Below are positions 18,130 through 26,893 of a stretch of 64,000 bases of DNA, piece by piece. The notes beneath the pieces are model-generated. The model was not told where the DNA came from. It did no database searches and saw only the letters and a program-made list of their open reading frames with translations. The position numbers were made by a program, and so were the translations under genes. The stretch covers positions 1 to 64,000 of the forward strand of contig NZ_JAUXVZ010000027.1 of assembly GCF_030680185.1 (NCBI RefSeq). Reading direction: 5' to 3'. This DNA is from Phenylobacterium sp. (GTDB lineage: Bacteria; Pseudomonadota; Alphaproteobacteria; Caulobacterales; Caulobacteraceae). Position 1 is the first letter of the stretch; each line of letters begins with the position of its first letter.

Positions 18130-19461
18130 TCAGAACTGCAGGGCGAGGGTGGCGCCGAGCTTGTTGACCTTGAAGTCCTGCCCACCCACCCCGGAGGAAT
18201 CCATGGTCATGTGGCTGTAGGCCAGGGTCACGCCGGCATAGCGATTCAGCAGGTAGGTGGCGCCGACGCTGGCGTTGAAGCGATCATCCTCGCGGGTGAT
18301 CCCTTCATAGTCGTCATTGCCGACCGCGGCTTGGCCCGTCAGCAGGATGTTGCGGACCAGTTCGTGGTCCACTCGGACCGCCGCGTTCGCCGAGACATAG
18401 CCTGCCGAGCCGGGCGAGGCGCTTTCCTCAATAGTGCGCGAGCCGGTGAAGGTGACCGTCGTCAGCTGGGTGGGGAACCATTCCACCTGAGCGCGGGCGC
18501 CGAAGCCGTCGATGTCGTTCAGGGTGGGGTCGTCGTACTGCTGTTCGAAGTAACCCACGCCGATTTCACCGCGGGCCACCGCGCCCAGTTCGAAGTTGGC
18601 GCCGACCAGGGCCTGAATCCCATCGGAGTCCCGGACGAGGGTCACCGCCGGACGGGTCAGGCTGTAGTCACGCTCATTGCGGCTGACTTCCAGGAAGAGC
18701 GCCGTCGCCGGGCTCACCGCATAGTCGGCGCGGGCCGTGAGGGTGTGGACATCCCGGTCGCGATAGTTTTGCGGGATGACGCCGCCGGCGGCGTTGCGGC
18801 CGTCTTCGTAGTCGAAGCTCTTGAAGTCATAGCCGGCCGACAGCCGCAGGCGATTCAGTTCATGGCTGACCGAGGCGCGGGCGCCGGTGGTTTCGTAACG
18901 GGTGGGCTCCACGGCGCCGTTGACCGCGTTGGGCGAGGTCCGAGGCTCGGTGAGTTCGGCCCAGTCAGCGCCCAGCCTGAGGAAGCTGTTGCGAAGCATG
19001 TCGATCTGGGCGTTCGCCCCGAGGGTGTAGTCCTCGGAGTCTTCCGTATTGGCGTCCTGATAGCGGAGGATCGAGGCCCGGGCATAGGCGCTGAGCGCAT
19101 GCCGCGACCAATCGGAGGCGATGTTCAGTTCCGGCTCGACCTTCCAGACCAGATCGTCGGTCTCGTTGGTGTCGGTGGCGTAGATGTTGTCGTTGTGCTC
19201 AGCCGTCAGGGACAGCTTCGGATAGAGTGTGAAGGCCCCCATCCGACCGCCGACCGCCTGATATCCATCGCGCGGCCGCTGCATCACGCTGATGTTGCGG
19301 TCGCGCGCGAAGTTGGTGTCGGCTTCACTTGCCGAAGCCAGGCCGCTGCGGGCCGATTGCTCGCCGGGCGCCCGCTGGGCGGCGGCGGGTTGGGCGACGC
19401 TGACGGCGACAGCGATCGCCGCACCAGCCATAAGTACACGTTTGTCCGCAGTCACGGGCAT
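18130..19461 (-). CDS. outer-membrane beta-barrel protein of exopolysaccharide locus (BBP2-like)
   Basis: 443 residues with an N-terminal signal peptide ending near AQPAAAQ. A body of alternating hydrophobic/polar strands includes AFTLYPKLSLTAEHNDNIYATDTNETDD, a start typical of the putative beta-barrel porin 2 family, and it ends in an aromatic residue (ALQF). Such proteins accompany Wza/Wzc genes in alphaproteobacteria and may help secrete or retain the polymer. It lies upstream of wzc with 117 bases between them. The function is inferred from context only. Confidence 0.78.
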   Translation of the reverse strand: MPVTADKRVLMAGAAIAVAVSVAQPAAAQRAPGEQSARSGLASASEADTNFARDRNISVMQRPRDGYQAVGGRMGAFTLYPKLSLTAEHNDNIYATDTNETDDLVWKVEPELNIASDWSRHALSAYARASILRYQDANTEDSEDYTLGANAQIDMLRNSFLRLGADWAELTEPRTSPNAVNGAVEPTRYETTGARASVSHELNRLRLSAGYDFKSFDYEDGRNAAGGVIPQNYRDRDVHTLTARADYAVSPATALFLEVSRNERDYSLTRPAVTLVRDSDGIQALVGANFELGAVARGEIGVGYFEQQYDDPTLNDIDGFGARAQVEWFPTQLTTVTFTGSRTIEESASPGSAGYVSANAAVRVDHELVRNILLTGQAAVGNDDYEGITREDDRFNASVGATYLLNRYAGVTLAYSHMTMDSSGVGGQDFKVNKLGATLALQF

Positions 19462-19583
19462 ACCCTCAGATTGGAGGACCGCGCCTCGCGCAGACCCTTG
19501 TGGAAATTATGACGGGGGCGGGCATCCCGCCCCCGTTACCCAGAGTTTGGCCTGCCGGTAGGCGGCGAGCCTGATCAGATCGC

Positions 19584-20066
19584 TTACGGCGTGGCACCCG
19601 GCGGCACGTAGATCGGAGCGGTGATCGCGGTTGTCGGGGCCGGGGTGCTTCCGAGCGGACCAGCCAAGGCGCCCGGCGCTGCGTTGGCGGCGACTTGAGC
19701 GGCCTGGGCCGCAGTGGCGATGGCGGCCGTCACGGCGGGCGTGGAGATGCCGGCGGCGACGAGGATGGCGCTGGCCCGGGAAATTGCGGCGGCGACAAGG
19801 GTCGCCGGCAGGCCGCTGGCCGCCACGGTGTTTGCGATGGCGGCCTCGACAGCGGCCTCCTGGGCTTCTTCCGACTGCCCCTCGGTCGCGGCGACCGCTT
19901 CGGCGACCGCAGTGGCGATGGCTTCAGCCAAGGCCTCGACCTGAGCCGCCTCGGCGGCGGTCTCCTGGGCCAACGCGATCGGAGCGGGCAGGGCGACCAC
20001 GCCAAGGGCGGAAACCGCAACCATGGCGCGCGCCGCGGCGCTGAGGCCAAACTTCTTGAGGCTCAT
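19584..20066 (-). CDS. secreted alanine-rich low-complexity protein, unknown
   Basis: 160 residues. ATG 20066 is supported by AAGGAGAGG upstream. A signal peptide is clear (cleavage near ALAQ, residues 29-32). The mature part is mostly Ala, Val, Glu, Thr in heptad-like helices (AEAIATAVAEAVAATEG, then AAVEAAIANTVAASG) and ends in a Pro/Thr-rich tail (APTTAITAPIYVPPGATP). I do not recognise a characterised family. It sits between the beta-barrel gene and a polymerase-like gene in the export part of the locus, so a periplasmic or surface role in polymer export or anchoring is a guess. Confidence 0.65.
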   Translation of the reverse strand: MSLKKFGLSAAARAMVAVSALGVVALPAPIALAQETAAEAAQVEALAEAIATAVAEAVAATEGQSEEAQEAAVEAAIANTVAASGLPATLVAAAISRASAILVAAGISTPAVTAAIATAAQAAQVAANAAPGALAGPLGSTPAPTTAITAPIYVPPGATP

Positions 20067-20223
20067 GTCGCCTCTCCTTCGTGCAACGTTTCGCGGCGTT
20101 AATGCCAGGCTCACCTAAAGTCACAACCCGGGCGGGTTCTCAAGGGGCTTCTTGTGATCGTTTAGTAAAGACCGCTTAGATTGGGGAAAATTTGCCCATT
20201 GCGTGGCATTTCTGCAATTAAGC
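20067..20223. other. intergenic region
   Basis: 157 bases between two same-strand genes. It includes the ribosome-binding site for the Ala-rich protein and an AT-richer stretch (20150-20222) that could hold its promoter. No clear terminator was seen. Confidence 0.4.
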
Positions 20224-20820
20224 TCAGCGCGTTGACGCTTCCATGCGGCGTTCGGCGACCCTCCGACGGTGTTCACGTTGCATTCGCAGCCGCCAAAACG
20301 TGGCTGGCACGATTCCCACCGGTGACCGTACAGAAGAGAGGGCGGCGATCATCTCGGCTCGGCGGCTCGTTCGGGCGAATCCAAAGGCTTCAGATTCAAC
20401 CCGGGCGCGAAGCTCTGGTGTGAGCTGGCCCCAATGATCGAGGGCGAAACGGACCCGCCAGGCGGCGACGTAATGGTCGAAGGGGAGCAACTCATATGAG
20501 AGCTCCAGCGCCTTCATCCCCTCGGGCCCCAGGTCTCCATCCAGGGCGTCGATATAGGCCAGGCGTAGCCTGGCGCTGGAGTCGTAGGGCGCGAGCGCCG
20601 ACGCGCGAGCCGCCGCTGGCGCGCCCACAGCAAGGTCTGGCGGGGTGGCTGCGAGCGCGAGGTCCGCCCTCCGCCCCTCGCCGATGGCGAGGATAAGAGG
20701 CGAGTTTGACGGCGTGGTGGAAGGCGTCACGGAGACCAGGGCGGCGATGGCGGCGCACGCCAGACCCAGGGCGAAGACCCCCAAGGTCCCAATCCATGCG
20801 GCTGTGTGCAGGCGGCTCAT
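20224..20820 (-). CDS. membrane-anchored hypothetical protein coupled to polymerase/ligase gene
   Basis: 198 residues with one N-terminal hydrophobic helix (residues 8-32) acting as signal anchor. A helical, probably periplasmic region contains ARASALAPYDSSARLRLAYIDAL, which looks like a single TPR-type helix pair. ATG 20820 overlaps the stop of the upstream membrane-protein gene (ATGA), so the two are translationally coupled. The family is not recognised, though similar small TPR-like partners occur beside Wzy/ligase genes. Confidence 0.68.
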   Translation of the reverse strand: MSRLHTAAWIGTLGVFALGLACAAIAALVSVTPSTTPSNSPLILAIGEGRRADLALAATPPDLAVGAPAAARASALAPYDSSARLRLAYIDALDGDLGPEGMKALELSYELLPFDHYVAAWRVRFALDHWGQLTPELRARVESEAFGFARTSRRAEMIAALSSVRSPVGIVPATFWRLRMQREHRRRVAERRMEASTR

Positions 20821-22172
20821 CGGCGTGATCCCTGCGAGAGGGCGAATTGCAGGCCCAGGAGATAGCTCCACATCATCGCCATGGAGGGGGTTTGCAGCGC
20901 AAAGTCGGTGAAGCCGTGGATCAGGAAGACAAGGTCGGCGGCGATCAGGGCGAACAGCACGTGGGTCATGCGGCTCCGCCTCATGCCGCGAACCAGCGCC
21001 ATGCCCATAATCGAGGCAATGCAGGCGAACATCGGAAGCGCGCCGGCGAGCCCAGCCTCTTCGAGCCACTGGATATAGACGTTGTGCGTGGCGCGGATGC
21101 GCCAGACCGACTCCAGCGCCTGGGCGTCAAGAAGGGTGCGATGGATGGTCTCGAACGTCCCCAGGCCGTAGCCGCCCAGAGGGGCGGCTTGAAAGGCCCG
21201 CCAGTGCATGGCGAACAGTTCCGCACGGCCCGTCGCCCCGTCGTTGATGTCGGCGAACCGCTCGACGAGATTGCCGCCGAATGCATAAAGGGCCGCGGCG
21301 GCGCCGAAAACAGCGGCGAGCAGGAGTATGCTCGCCCGGTTCAAGCTCGCTTGGCCAGCGAAGAACAGCATGATGACGAGGCCGACCGCGCCGGCCGCGG
21401 CGCCCAGAGCCGCGCCGCGGGACGCGGTCATCAGCAGGCAGGCGGCCAGCACCAGGAGCGCGATCCAGTAGCCCGAGCCGGCCTGCAGGGCGCGGCTGGC
21501 CTGGACGCCCCGCAGATTGCGCATCAGCGGGCCGAGCGTGACCACCAACAGGGCGGCGAAGAAGGTGCCGGCCGTGTTCGGGCTCATCAACATGCCCTCC
21601 AGCCGTCCGCGCTGGGTCTGGAATATGGCTCCGGTGGTGAAGGCGAAAAAGGCCCAGAGGCCGAACAGCACAGACAAGGCGATCAGCACGTTCACCGCCG
21701 TGCGCGCCCGCTCATCGGAGGCGCCCGTCGTGACGCCCACGACGAACAGGCAGGCGAGGCCGCCGAGCTTGATCAGCTCCAGGATGGTTGCAGAAGGGTC
21801 CACAGTGCCTGATCCCGGCCCTGCGCCCACATAGGCCCAGACAGGGTGGGGGCCTCCCAGCGCAAATGGGGTGAGAGATAGCAGGCCCATGGCGAGGACC
21901 AGGGCGAACAGGATCGTAGGCCAGACCAGGCCACGTATCCGCAGCAGGTCCCGACGCAGGGGCGGGACGGCGATGCAGACCGCCAGCAGGAGGGCTGCAA
22001 GAATGGTGGCGATGAGCGCCGGCTCGATTCGGATCGCGCCATAGGCCATGTGACCGGCGAAAACGAGGCCGACGCCTGCGGCCGACAGGATCAGTCCGTC
22101 CGGCAGCCGACCTTCACGACGCGGCGAGGCCTGCGCCCCGGACCTCCGGCTTGCCCTATGTTTCCCCCCCAA
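20817..22172 (-). CDS. O-antigen ligase/polymerase family membrane protein (Wzy_C-type)
   Basis: 451-residue polytopic inner-membrane protein with about ten to twelve helices and the Wzy_C signature in its large periplasmic loop: GYGLGTFE, then RATHNVYIQWLEEAGLAGALP (His-Asn and Glu-x-Gly). The family includes WaaL ligases, Wzy polymerases and HfsC-type proteins. Because another polymerase-like gene lies at 3.1-4.4 kb, this locus may carry two polymerisation or transfer activities, or serve two polymers. The first codon is taken at 22172; another start could lie slightly downstream. Confidence 0.82.
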   Translation of the reverse strand: MGGKHRASRRSGAQASPRREGRLPDGLILSAAGVGLVFAGHMAYGAIRIEPALIATILAALLLAVCIAVPPLRRDLLRIRGLVWPTILFALVLAMGLLSLTPFALGGPHPVWAYVGAGPGSGTVDPSATILELIKLGGLACLFVVGVTTGASDERARTAVNVLIALSVLFGLWAFFAFTTGAIFQTQRGRLEGMLMSPNTAGTFFAALLVVTLGPLMRNLRGVQASRALQAGSGYWIALLVLAACLLMTASRGAALGAAAGAVGLVIMLFFAGQASLNRASILLLAAVFGAAAALYAFGGNLVERFADINDGATGRAELFAMHWRAFQAAPLGGYGLGTFETIHRTLLDAQALESVWRIRATHNVYIQWLEEAGLAGALPMFACIASIMGMALVRGMRRSRMTHVLFALIAADLVFLIHGFTDFALQTPSMAMMWSYLLGLQFALSQGSRR

Positions 22173-22290
22173 CGGTCTCGTGCTCCGCTTGCTGGCGCTT
22201 GCGCGGCCGCCGGTTCGAATGTTCTGACGTGGGACGACGCCGACGTCGACGCTGGTTTAAGCAAGACCAGCGCCAGACGCCAGCATCGAC

Positions 22291-23415
22291 CTAAAGGCGG
22301 CCCCTGAGGGCCAGGTATCCCTGGGCCAGGGCCAGAGGCTCCGCCGGCTGCAGCGAAGGACGGAGCTCGCCTTCGGGCCTGTCGGCCGGCTGAGCCGCCG
22401 GTTGTGCGGCCAGGGTCGCCGCCGGCGCCGGGGCGACGGGGCGGGGCGCTCCGGTGACATCGACCATGGACCACCGGAAGGGCGCGCCGGCGACCTGTCG
22501 TTCGTGCCAGATCAGGTTGGCCTTGCGCCAGGGCAGGACCCAGGGCGTCAGGCTGTCGAGAACGTAGGCCCCCTGGGCGGTATCGACCAGAAGGACGGCA
22601 TGGTGCTCACCCCAGCTCGTCGTCGCCACGGCGATGGACAGGGCGGTCTCGGGGACGCCGCCGGCGATCAGGGCCCTGCGCTTTTCCAGCACATAGTCTT
22701 CGCAGTCGCCGAAGCCAGTACCCTGGGCCAGGGGCGTGGCCCAGTGATCCTGGACTCCATAGGTGGCCAGGTCGCTGCGCCGACCGATGGCGCGGTTCAC
22801 CTTGTCATTCGCCTTATTGATCTGAGACCAGAGCTCGGGGGTCATGTCCAAGGTTGCGGGGGCCGCCTGCGCCATCACTGGCGGCTGCGACCGGCTTGCG
22901 CGCCGATCTGCGACCGTCCCTGGTCCCGTCCCTGGCATCGCGCCCTGAACCGTCGCTGTATAAGACACCCGCTGGAGCCCAGCGTGGGACGCCCAGGGCG
23001 CGTCCGTCCTTGGCTCAAGTTCGGCCTGCTGGACGGCGACCATGGCGGCGGCCACCGCGGCGTTGGAGATTTCCGCCATTTCCCGCCGGCGGCGGGCTTC
23101 GGCGAAGGCCTGCGTCCAGTTCACCTGCTGGGCCGCCGGTGCGTGTCGCGGAAGACCTGCAGCGACGCTCCGCTCATTCGACGCGCCCCGCCGGGCCAAT
23201 TCCATCTCAGCGACCTTTCGAACGACCGGCGCAGGGGCGCCGCCACAGTCCTGAGGCTGGCGCCGACAAAAATCCAGATAGCCGTTCGGCGCCGCTGCAG
23301 CTTCGCTCAGCACCATCGGCGTGCTGGCCTCGGGCAGCGTGGCGCAGGCCGAGAGATTTAGTAATGCAGTAACCACGGCTGCCCGTGTAAACAAAGTCTT
23401 TCTGACTACCACCAC
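22291..23415 (-). CDS. C93 (BTLCP/LapG-like) cysteine protease, predicted lipoprotein
   Basis: 374 residues with a lipoprotein signal (lipobox LSAC, Cys24). The C-terminal half carries the bacterial transglutaminase-like cysteine protease core: FGDCEDYVLEKRRAL (Cys238), GEHHAVLLVD (His271/272) and YVLDSLTPW (Asp287). The family includes LapG, which cleaves large adhesins under c-di-GMP control. A 150-residue spacer after the lipobox and a Pro/Ala tail make it longer than typical LapG. GTG start with AAAGGGG upstream. It is divergent from wza across an AT-rich promoter region. The substrate is unknown. Confidence 0.8.
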   Translation of the reverse strand: MVVVRKTLFTRAAVVTALLNLSACATLPEASTPMVLSEAAAAPNGYLDFCRRQPQDCGGAPAPVVRKVAEMELARRGASNERSVAAGLPRHAPAAQQVNWTQAFAEARRRREMAEISNAAVAAAMVAVQQAELEPRTDAPWASHAGLQRVSYTATVQGAMPGTGPGTVADRRASRSQPPVMAQAAPATLDMTPELWSQINKANDKVNRAIGRRSDLATYGVQDHWATPLAQGTGFGDCEDYVLEKRRALIAGGVPETALSIAVATTSWGEHHAVLLVDTAQGAYVLDSLTPWVLPWRKANLIWHERQVAGAPFRWSMVDVTGAPRPVAPAPAATLAAQPAAQPADRPEGELRPSLQPAEPLALAQGYLALRGRL

Positions 23416-23674
23416 CAGTACCCCTTTCTGGAGTTATCTGATGGCGTGTTTACGATAAGGCCGATTAAGTATTGATCTAATTATATAGTATAGAAACGGA
23501 TACGATTTACGGTGACTTGTGCGTTAACGTTTACAATGGGTAAATTGGGCATTTCCGTTTGCTAAACACATGGTTCCAATTTCGTTATCTATATGCCTGC
23601 CTCTTGCGCAAAGCTGCGTGAGGGGAGTTTCGCGTTTCGCCGCACTGCGGTAATAAAGCGGTAAGGGACGCTGA
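23416..23674. promoter_or_regulatory. AT-rich divergent promoter region of protease and wza genes
   Basis: 259 bases, clearly AT-richer than the flanks. It has TATA-like runs near 23480-23500 and a perfect inverted repeat TTTAC-N5-GTAAA at 23530-23544, a plausible operator. AAGGGA for the wza gene lies just before its start. Promoters for both directions are expected here. Confidence 0.5.
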
Positions 23675-24265
23675 ATGACGTGGAGCGTGAGTTTGATGCA
23701 GAGGTTGTTGACGCTGCTGGCCGCATTTTCAGCGGTGCTTCTGGCCATGGCGGCGCCAGGTCTCGGACAGGCCCAGACCCTCGCGCCGGGCGAGGTTCGG
23801 GTGATCCCGGATTATCGAATGGGTCCGGGGGACAAGGTGCGGGTGATCACCTTTGGTGAGGAGAGCCTGACGGGCGAGTTCTTCGTCGGGGGGTCGGGCA
23901 ATATCTCGCTCCCGCTCATCGGCGAGGTGCGCGCCCAGGGACAGACCATCCCGGAATTCCAGCGTGCGATCGAAGCGGAACTTCAGAAAGGCTATCTGAA
24001 GGAGCCGCGGGTCAGCGTGGAAGTGCTGAACTATCGGCCATTCTACATTCTGGGCGAAGTCGAAACCCCGGGCGAGTATCCCTATACCAATGGCCTGTCC
24101 GTGCTGAACGCGGTTGCGACCGCGGGGGGCTTCACCTATCGGGCCAATAATCGTCGCGTCTTTATCAAGCGCGCCGATGACGATGCGGAGCGGGAATATC
24201 CATTGACCCCGATGACCCCTGTGGCGCCGGGCGATACGATCCGCATCAAAGAACGCTTTTTCTAA
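23675..24265 (+). CDS. polysaccharide export outer-membrane protein (Wza/GumB-like)
   Basis: 196 residues with a signal peptide ending near GLGQAQT. The Poly_export domain begins YRMGPGDKVRVITFGEESLTGEF and contains GNISLPLIGEVRAQGQTIPEFQ. One SLBB domain (RPFYILGEVETPGEYPY, then GLSVLNAVATAGGFTYRA) follows. It forms or gates the outer-membrane channel working with Wzc. It is short relative to E. coli Wza (about 380) and no lipobox Cys is seen, as in many alphaproteobacterial homologues. ATG 23675 follows AAGGGA. Confidence 0.9.
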   Translation: MTWSVSLMQRLLTLLAAFSAVLLAMAAPGLGQAQTLAPGEVRVIPDYRMGPGDKVRVITFGEESLTGEFFVGGSGNISLPLIGEVRAQGQTIPEFQRAIEAELQKGYLKEPRVSVEVLNYRPFYILGEVETPGEYPYTNGLSVLNAVATAGGFTYRANNRRVFIKRADDDAEREYPLTPMTPVAPGDTIRIKERFF

Positions 24266-24701
24266 CCCTACGCCGAGAATGGGCGCCTCTGGCGTGGCGC
24301 GGATCTTGGGACTGCTCAAATTGAGCCCCTGGATCATTGCCGCCGCTGGGGGCGCCAGCCTTTCCTCCATGAGCGCTCGGGGAAGGGGTTGAGTTCATGG
24401 GGATGGTTCGATGACGCCAGGGTGGCTGGAGGCCGGCCTGCGCCTGGTCTTGAACGCGCTTTCGCCGGTGGCCAGGGCCCCTGCGGTGGCAGCCGCCTCG
24501 CGGGGCCAGCCAGGCGCCCTCGGGCGGCGGCGGCGCCGGCCCGCAGCCTGAGCCCGGCAGGGGCAATAACAAGCTTAGCATACGAATTTCCGCGGCCTGC
24601 AGTTTGCACAGCCCGCCTCACGCATTATGGACTTGTTCATAATCGGACATCGGCGGGCACGAAGAGGCCTGCGCGCGGACGGCCAGGTGACGGAGACGAT
24701 A
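24266..24701. other. 436-base region without a convincing gene
   Basis: Lies between wza and pckG. The open frames here lack plausible starts and homology. It contains a GC-rich stretch (24420-24560) and then AT-richer DNA with a dyad before pckG. I see no RNA gene. Confidence 0.5.
24624..24643. promoter_or_regulatory. inverted repeat upstream of pckG, candidate operator
   Basis: ATTATG-N8-CATAAT is a perfect 6-bp dyad with eight-base spacing, ending 58 bases before the pckG start codon. It lies in the AT-rich part of the leader, so a regulator-binding site or promoter element is plausible. Confidence 0.4.
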
Positions 24702-26555
24702 ATGAGCGACGCAACCCCTATTCCTGGTTTGGACGCCGCCCCGACCCGCCATGCCGGCCTGGTCGCCTGGGTCGCTGAGGTCGCAGCCCTGACCAAGCCG
24801 GACCGGGTCTATTGGTGCGATGGCTCTGATGCGGAGTGGGAACGGCTGACGTCGGAACTGGTCGAGAGCGGCACGCTCACCCAGCTCAATCCCGAAATCC
24901 GGCCCAATTCCTTCTATGCCGCCTCAGATCCGCGCGATGTGGCGCGGGTGGAAAGCCGCACCTTCATCTGCTCGGCCGACGCGGCCGACGCCGGCCCCAC
25001 CAACAACTGGGCCGAGCCGGCGCAGATGCGGGCCAAGCTTCAGGGCCTCTTCGACGGCTGCATGCGCGGCCGCACCATGTATGTGGCGCCCTTCTGCATG
25101 GGACCGCTGGGTTCGAAGATCAGCGCCATCGGCGTGGAGATCACCGACAGCGCCTATGTGGCCATCTCGATGCGCGTCATGACCCGCATGGGCGCCGAAG
25201 CCCTGGAGCAACTGGGCGAGGACGGCTTCTTCGTGCCGGCCATTCACAGTGTCGGCGCGCCCCTGGCCGCTGGCGAGGCCGATGTCGCCTGGCCCTGCAA
25301 CGACGAGAAGTACATCGTTCATTTCCCGGAGACCCGGGAGATCTGGTCCTATGGCTCCGGCTATGGCGGCAATGCGCTGCTGGGCAAGAAGTGTTTCGCC
25401 CTGCGCATCGCCTCGGTGATGGCCCGCGACGAGGGGTGGCTGGCCGAGCACATGCTGATTCTCAAGCTGACCTCGCCACAGAACGAGGTCCGCTATATCG
25501 CCGCGGCCTTCCCCAGCGCCTGCGGCAAGACCAATATGGCCATGCTGCAACCGACCCTGGCCGGCTGGAAGGCCGAGACCATCGGCGACGACATCTGCTG
25601 GATGCGCTTTGGCGACGACGGGCGGCTCTATGCGGTGAACCCCGAGGCCGGCTTCTTCGGCGTGGCGCCGGGCACCGGGATCGAGACCAACAAGAACGCC
25701 ATCGACGCGCTGCACGCCAACTGCGTCTTCACCAATGTGGCGCTCACTCCCGACGGCGACGTCTGGTGGGAGGGCCTGACGGCCGAGCCCCCGCCGCACC
25801 TCACCGACTGGCGGGGCAATCCCTGGACGCCGGCGTCCGAGACGCCCGCGGCCCACCCCAACGCCCGCTTCACCGTACCGGCCGACCAGTGCCCGGTGAT
25901 CGCCCCGGAATGGGAAGATCCCGCCGGTGTGCCCATCTCGGCCATTCTGTTCGGCGGTCGCCGCGCCAGCGCCGTGCCGCTGGTCACTGAGTCCTTCGAC
26001 TGGCGCCATGGGGTGTTCCTGGCCTCCAACGTGGCTTCGGAAGGCACGGCGGCGGCCGAGAACGCCATTGGCGAGTTGCGTCGCGATCCCTTCGCCATGC
26101 TGCCGTTCTGCGGCTACAATATGGGCGACTACTTCGGCCATTGGCTCAAGCTCGGCGCCCAGGCCGATGCGGCCAAGCTGCCCCGCATCTACTTCGTCAA
26201 CTGGTTCCGCAAGGACGAGCGCGGCAAGTTCGTCTGGCCGGGCTTTGGCGAAAACAGCCGTGTGCTGAAGTGGATCGTCGAGCGTCTCGAGGGCCGCGCC
26301 CAGGCTGTCGATACGCCCATTGGCCGCCTGCCCACTCGAGAGAGCCTCGACCTGAGCGGGCTGACGCTGACCGACGCCCAGCTCGATCTGCTGCTGAGCG
26401 TCGACGCCGACATCTGGAGCCAGGAAGCCGCTCTCATTCCGCCGGCCTATGAGCGCTTCGGCGAGCGCCTGCCGCAGGCGCTGTGGGATGAGCACGCCGC
26501 GCTGGTCGGCCGTCTCGAACGCGAGCGCCGCGGTCAGACGGTGGCGGCCGAGTAG
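24702..26555 (+). CDS. pckG: phosphoenolpyruvate carboxykinase (GTP)
   Basis: 617 residues, matching the GTP-dependent family (about 600). Converts oxaloacetate and GTP to PEP, CO2 and GDP in gluconeogenesis, in the cytoplasm. The hallmark P-loop with reactive cysteine is [13 protein letters not shown] (Cys274). Other conserved blocks are [42 protein letters not shown] and [27 protein letters not shown] 24702 has GGAGA upstream and places the N-terminus as in homologues; an in-frame ATG 75 bases upstream lacks a ribosome-binding site. Confidence 0.96.
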   Translation: MSDATPIPGLDAAPTRHAGLVAWVAEVAALTKPDRVYWCDGSDAEWERLTSELVESGTLTQLNPEIRPNSFYAASDPRDVARVESRTFICSADAADAGPTNNWAEPAQMRAKLQGLFDGCMRGRTMYVAPFCMGPLGSKISAIGVEITDSAYVAISMRVMTRMGAEALEQLGEDGFFVPAIHSVGAPLAAGEADVAWPCNDEKYIVHFPETREIWSYGSGYGGNALLGKKCFALRIASVMARDEGWLAEHMLILKLTSPQNEVRYIAAAFPSACGKTNMAMLQPTLAGWKAETIGDDICWMRFGDDGRLYAVNPEAGFFGVAPGTGIETNKNAIDALHANCVFTNVALTPDGDVWWEGLTAEPPPHLTDWRGNPWTPASETPAAHPNARFTVPADQCPVIAPEWEDPAGVPISAILFGGRRASAVPLVTESFDWRHGVFLASNVASEGTAAAENAIGELRRDPFAMLPFCGYNMGDYFGHWLKLGAQADAAKLPRIYFVNWFRKDERGKFVWPGFGENSRVLKWIVERLEGRAQAVDTPIGRLPTRESLDLSGLTLTDAQLDLLLSVDADIWSQEAALIPPAYERFGERLPQALWDEHAALVGRLERERRGQTVAAE

Positions 26556-26589
26556 GATGCCGCCGCTTGCCCAATCGTGCGGCGGCATC
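26556..26589 (+). terminator. hairpin after pckG
   Basis: A perfect 11-bp stem (GATGCCGCCGC/GCGGCGGCATC) with a 12-base loop begins immediately after the pckG stop. There is no long T tract. Confidence 0.6.
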
Positions 26590-26647
26590 GCCCGGCGTCT
26601 ATCGGCCGGGGATCGAAACTTGACACAGTGCGTTTCGGAGACGTCTG

Positions 26648-26893
26648 ATGTCTGATGATGTTGCAGCGCAAAAGAGGCTAGGGATGTCTGAGCCGCTCTT
26701 CGCCTATTCGATGAGCCAGGATACGTCCGGCTGGGCCTGGAGTGTCTATGACGAGGCCGGCGAGATCGTCGCCTCCGGTCTGGACGCCTGCCAGGAAACC
26801 GCCAAGGCGGCTGTCGATCGCGCTATGCGACACGTGGCTTGGATCGGCCTGTCTGGCCCCGGGCGTCGGCTGTCGGCTGCAGGCTCAGCCTGA
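26648..26893 (+). CDS. small conserved-looking hypothetical protein
   Basis: 81 residues, cytoplasmic. It has a segment SQDTSGWAWSVYDEAGEIVASG that looks like two beta strands with a turn, then an Ala-rich helix. ATG 26648 follows GGAGACG at good spacing; a second in-frame ATG at 26684 also has a fair ribosome-binding site. The family is not recognised. It is alone between the pckG terminator and the opposing dehydratase gene. Confidence 0.55.
   Translation: MSDDVAAQKRLGMSEPLFAYSMSQDTSGWAWSVYDEAGEIVASGLDACQETAKAAVDRAMRHVAWIGLSGPGRRLSAAGSA

Noticed and set aside
18211..19512. 433-codon open frame antisense to the beta-barrel gene
   Set aside because: Composition bias of the opposite strand; the sense protein has signal peptide and barrel pattern.
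22200..22260. GGTTCGAATG-like string resembling a tRNA T-arm
   Set aside because: No acceptor stem, anticodon arm or CCA end can be formed around it; not a tRNA.
23524..23748. 74-codon minus-strand open frame upstream of wza
   Set aside because: It lies in the AT-rich promoter region, overlaps the wza start and has no ribosome-binding site or known domain.
24389..24778. 129-codon open frame between wza and pckG
   Set aside because: GC-rich, overlaps the pckG start and shows no family resemblance.
24924..26588. 554-codon open frame antisense to pckG
   Set aside because: High-GC shadow of a well-supported gene; no ribosome-binding site or recognisable domain.
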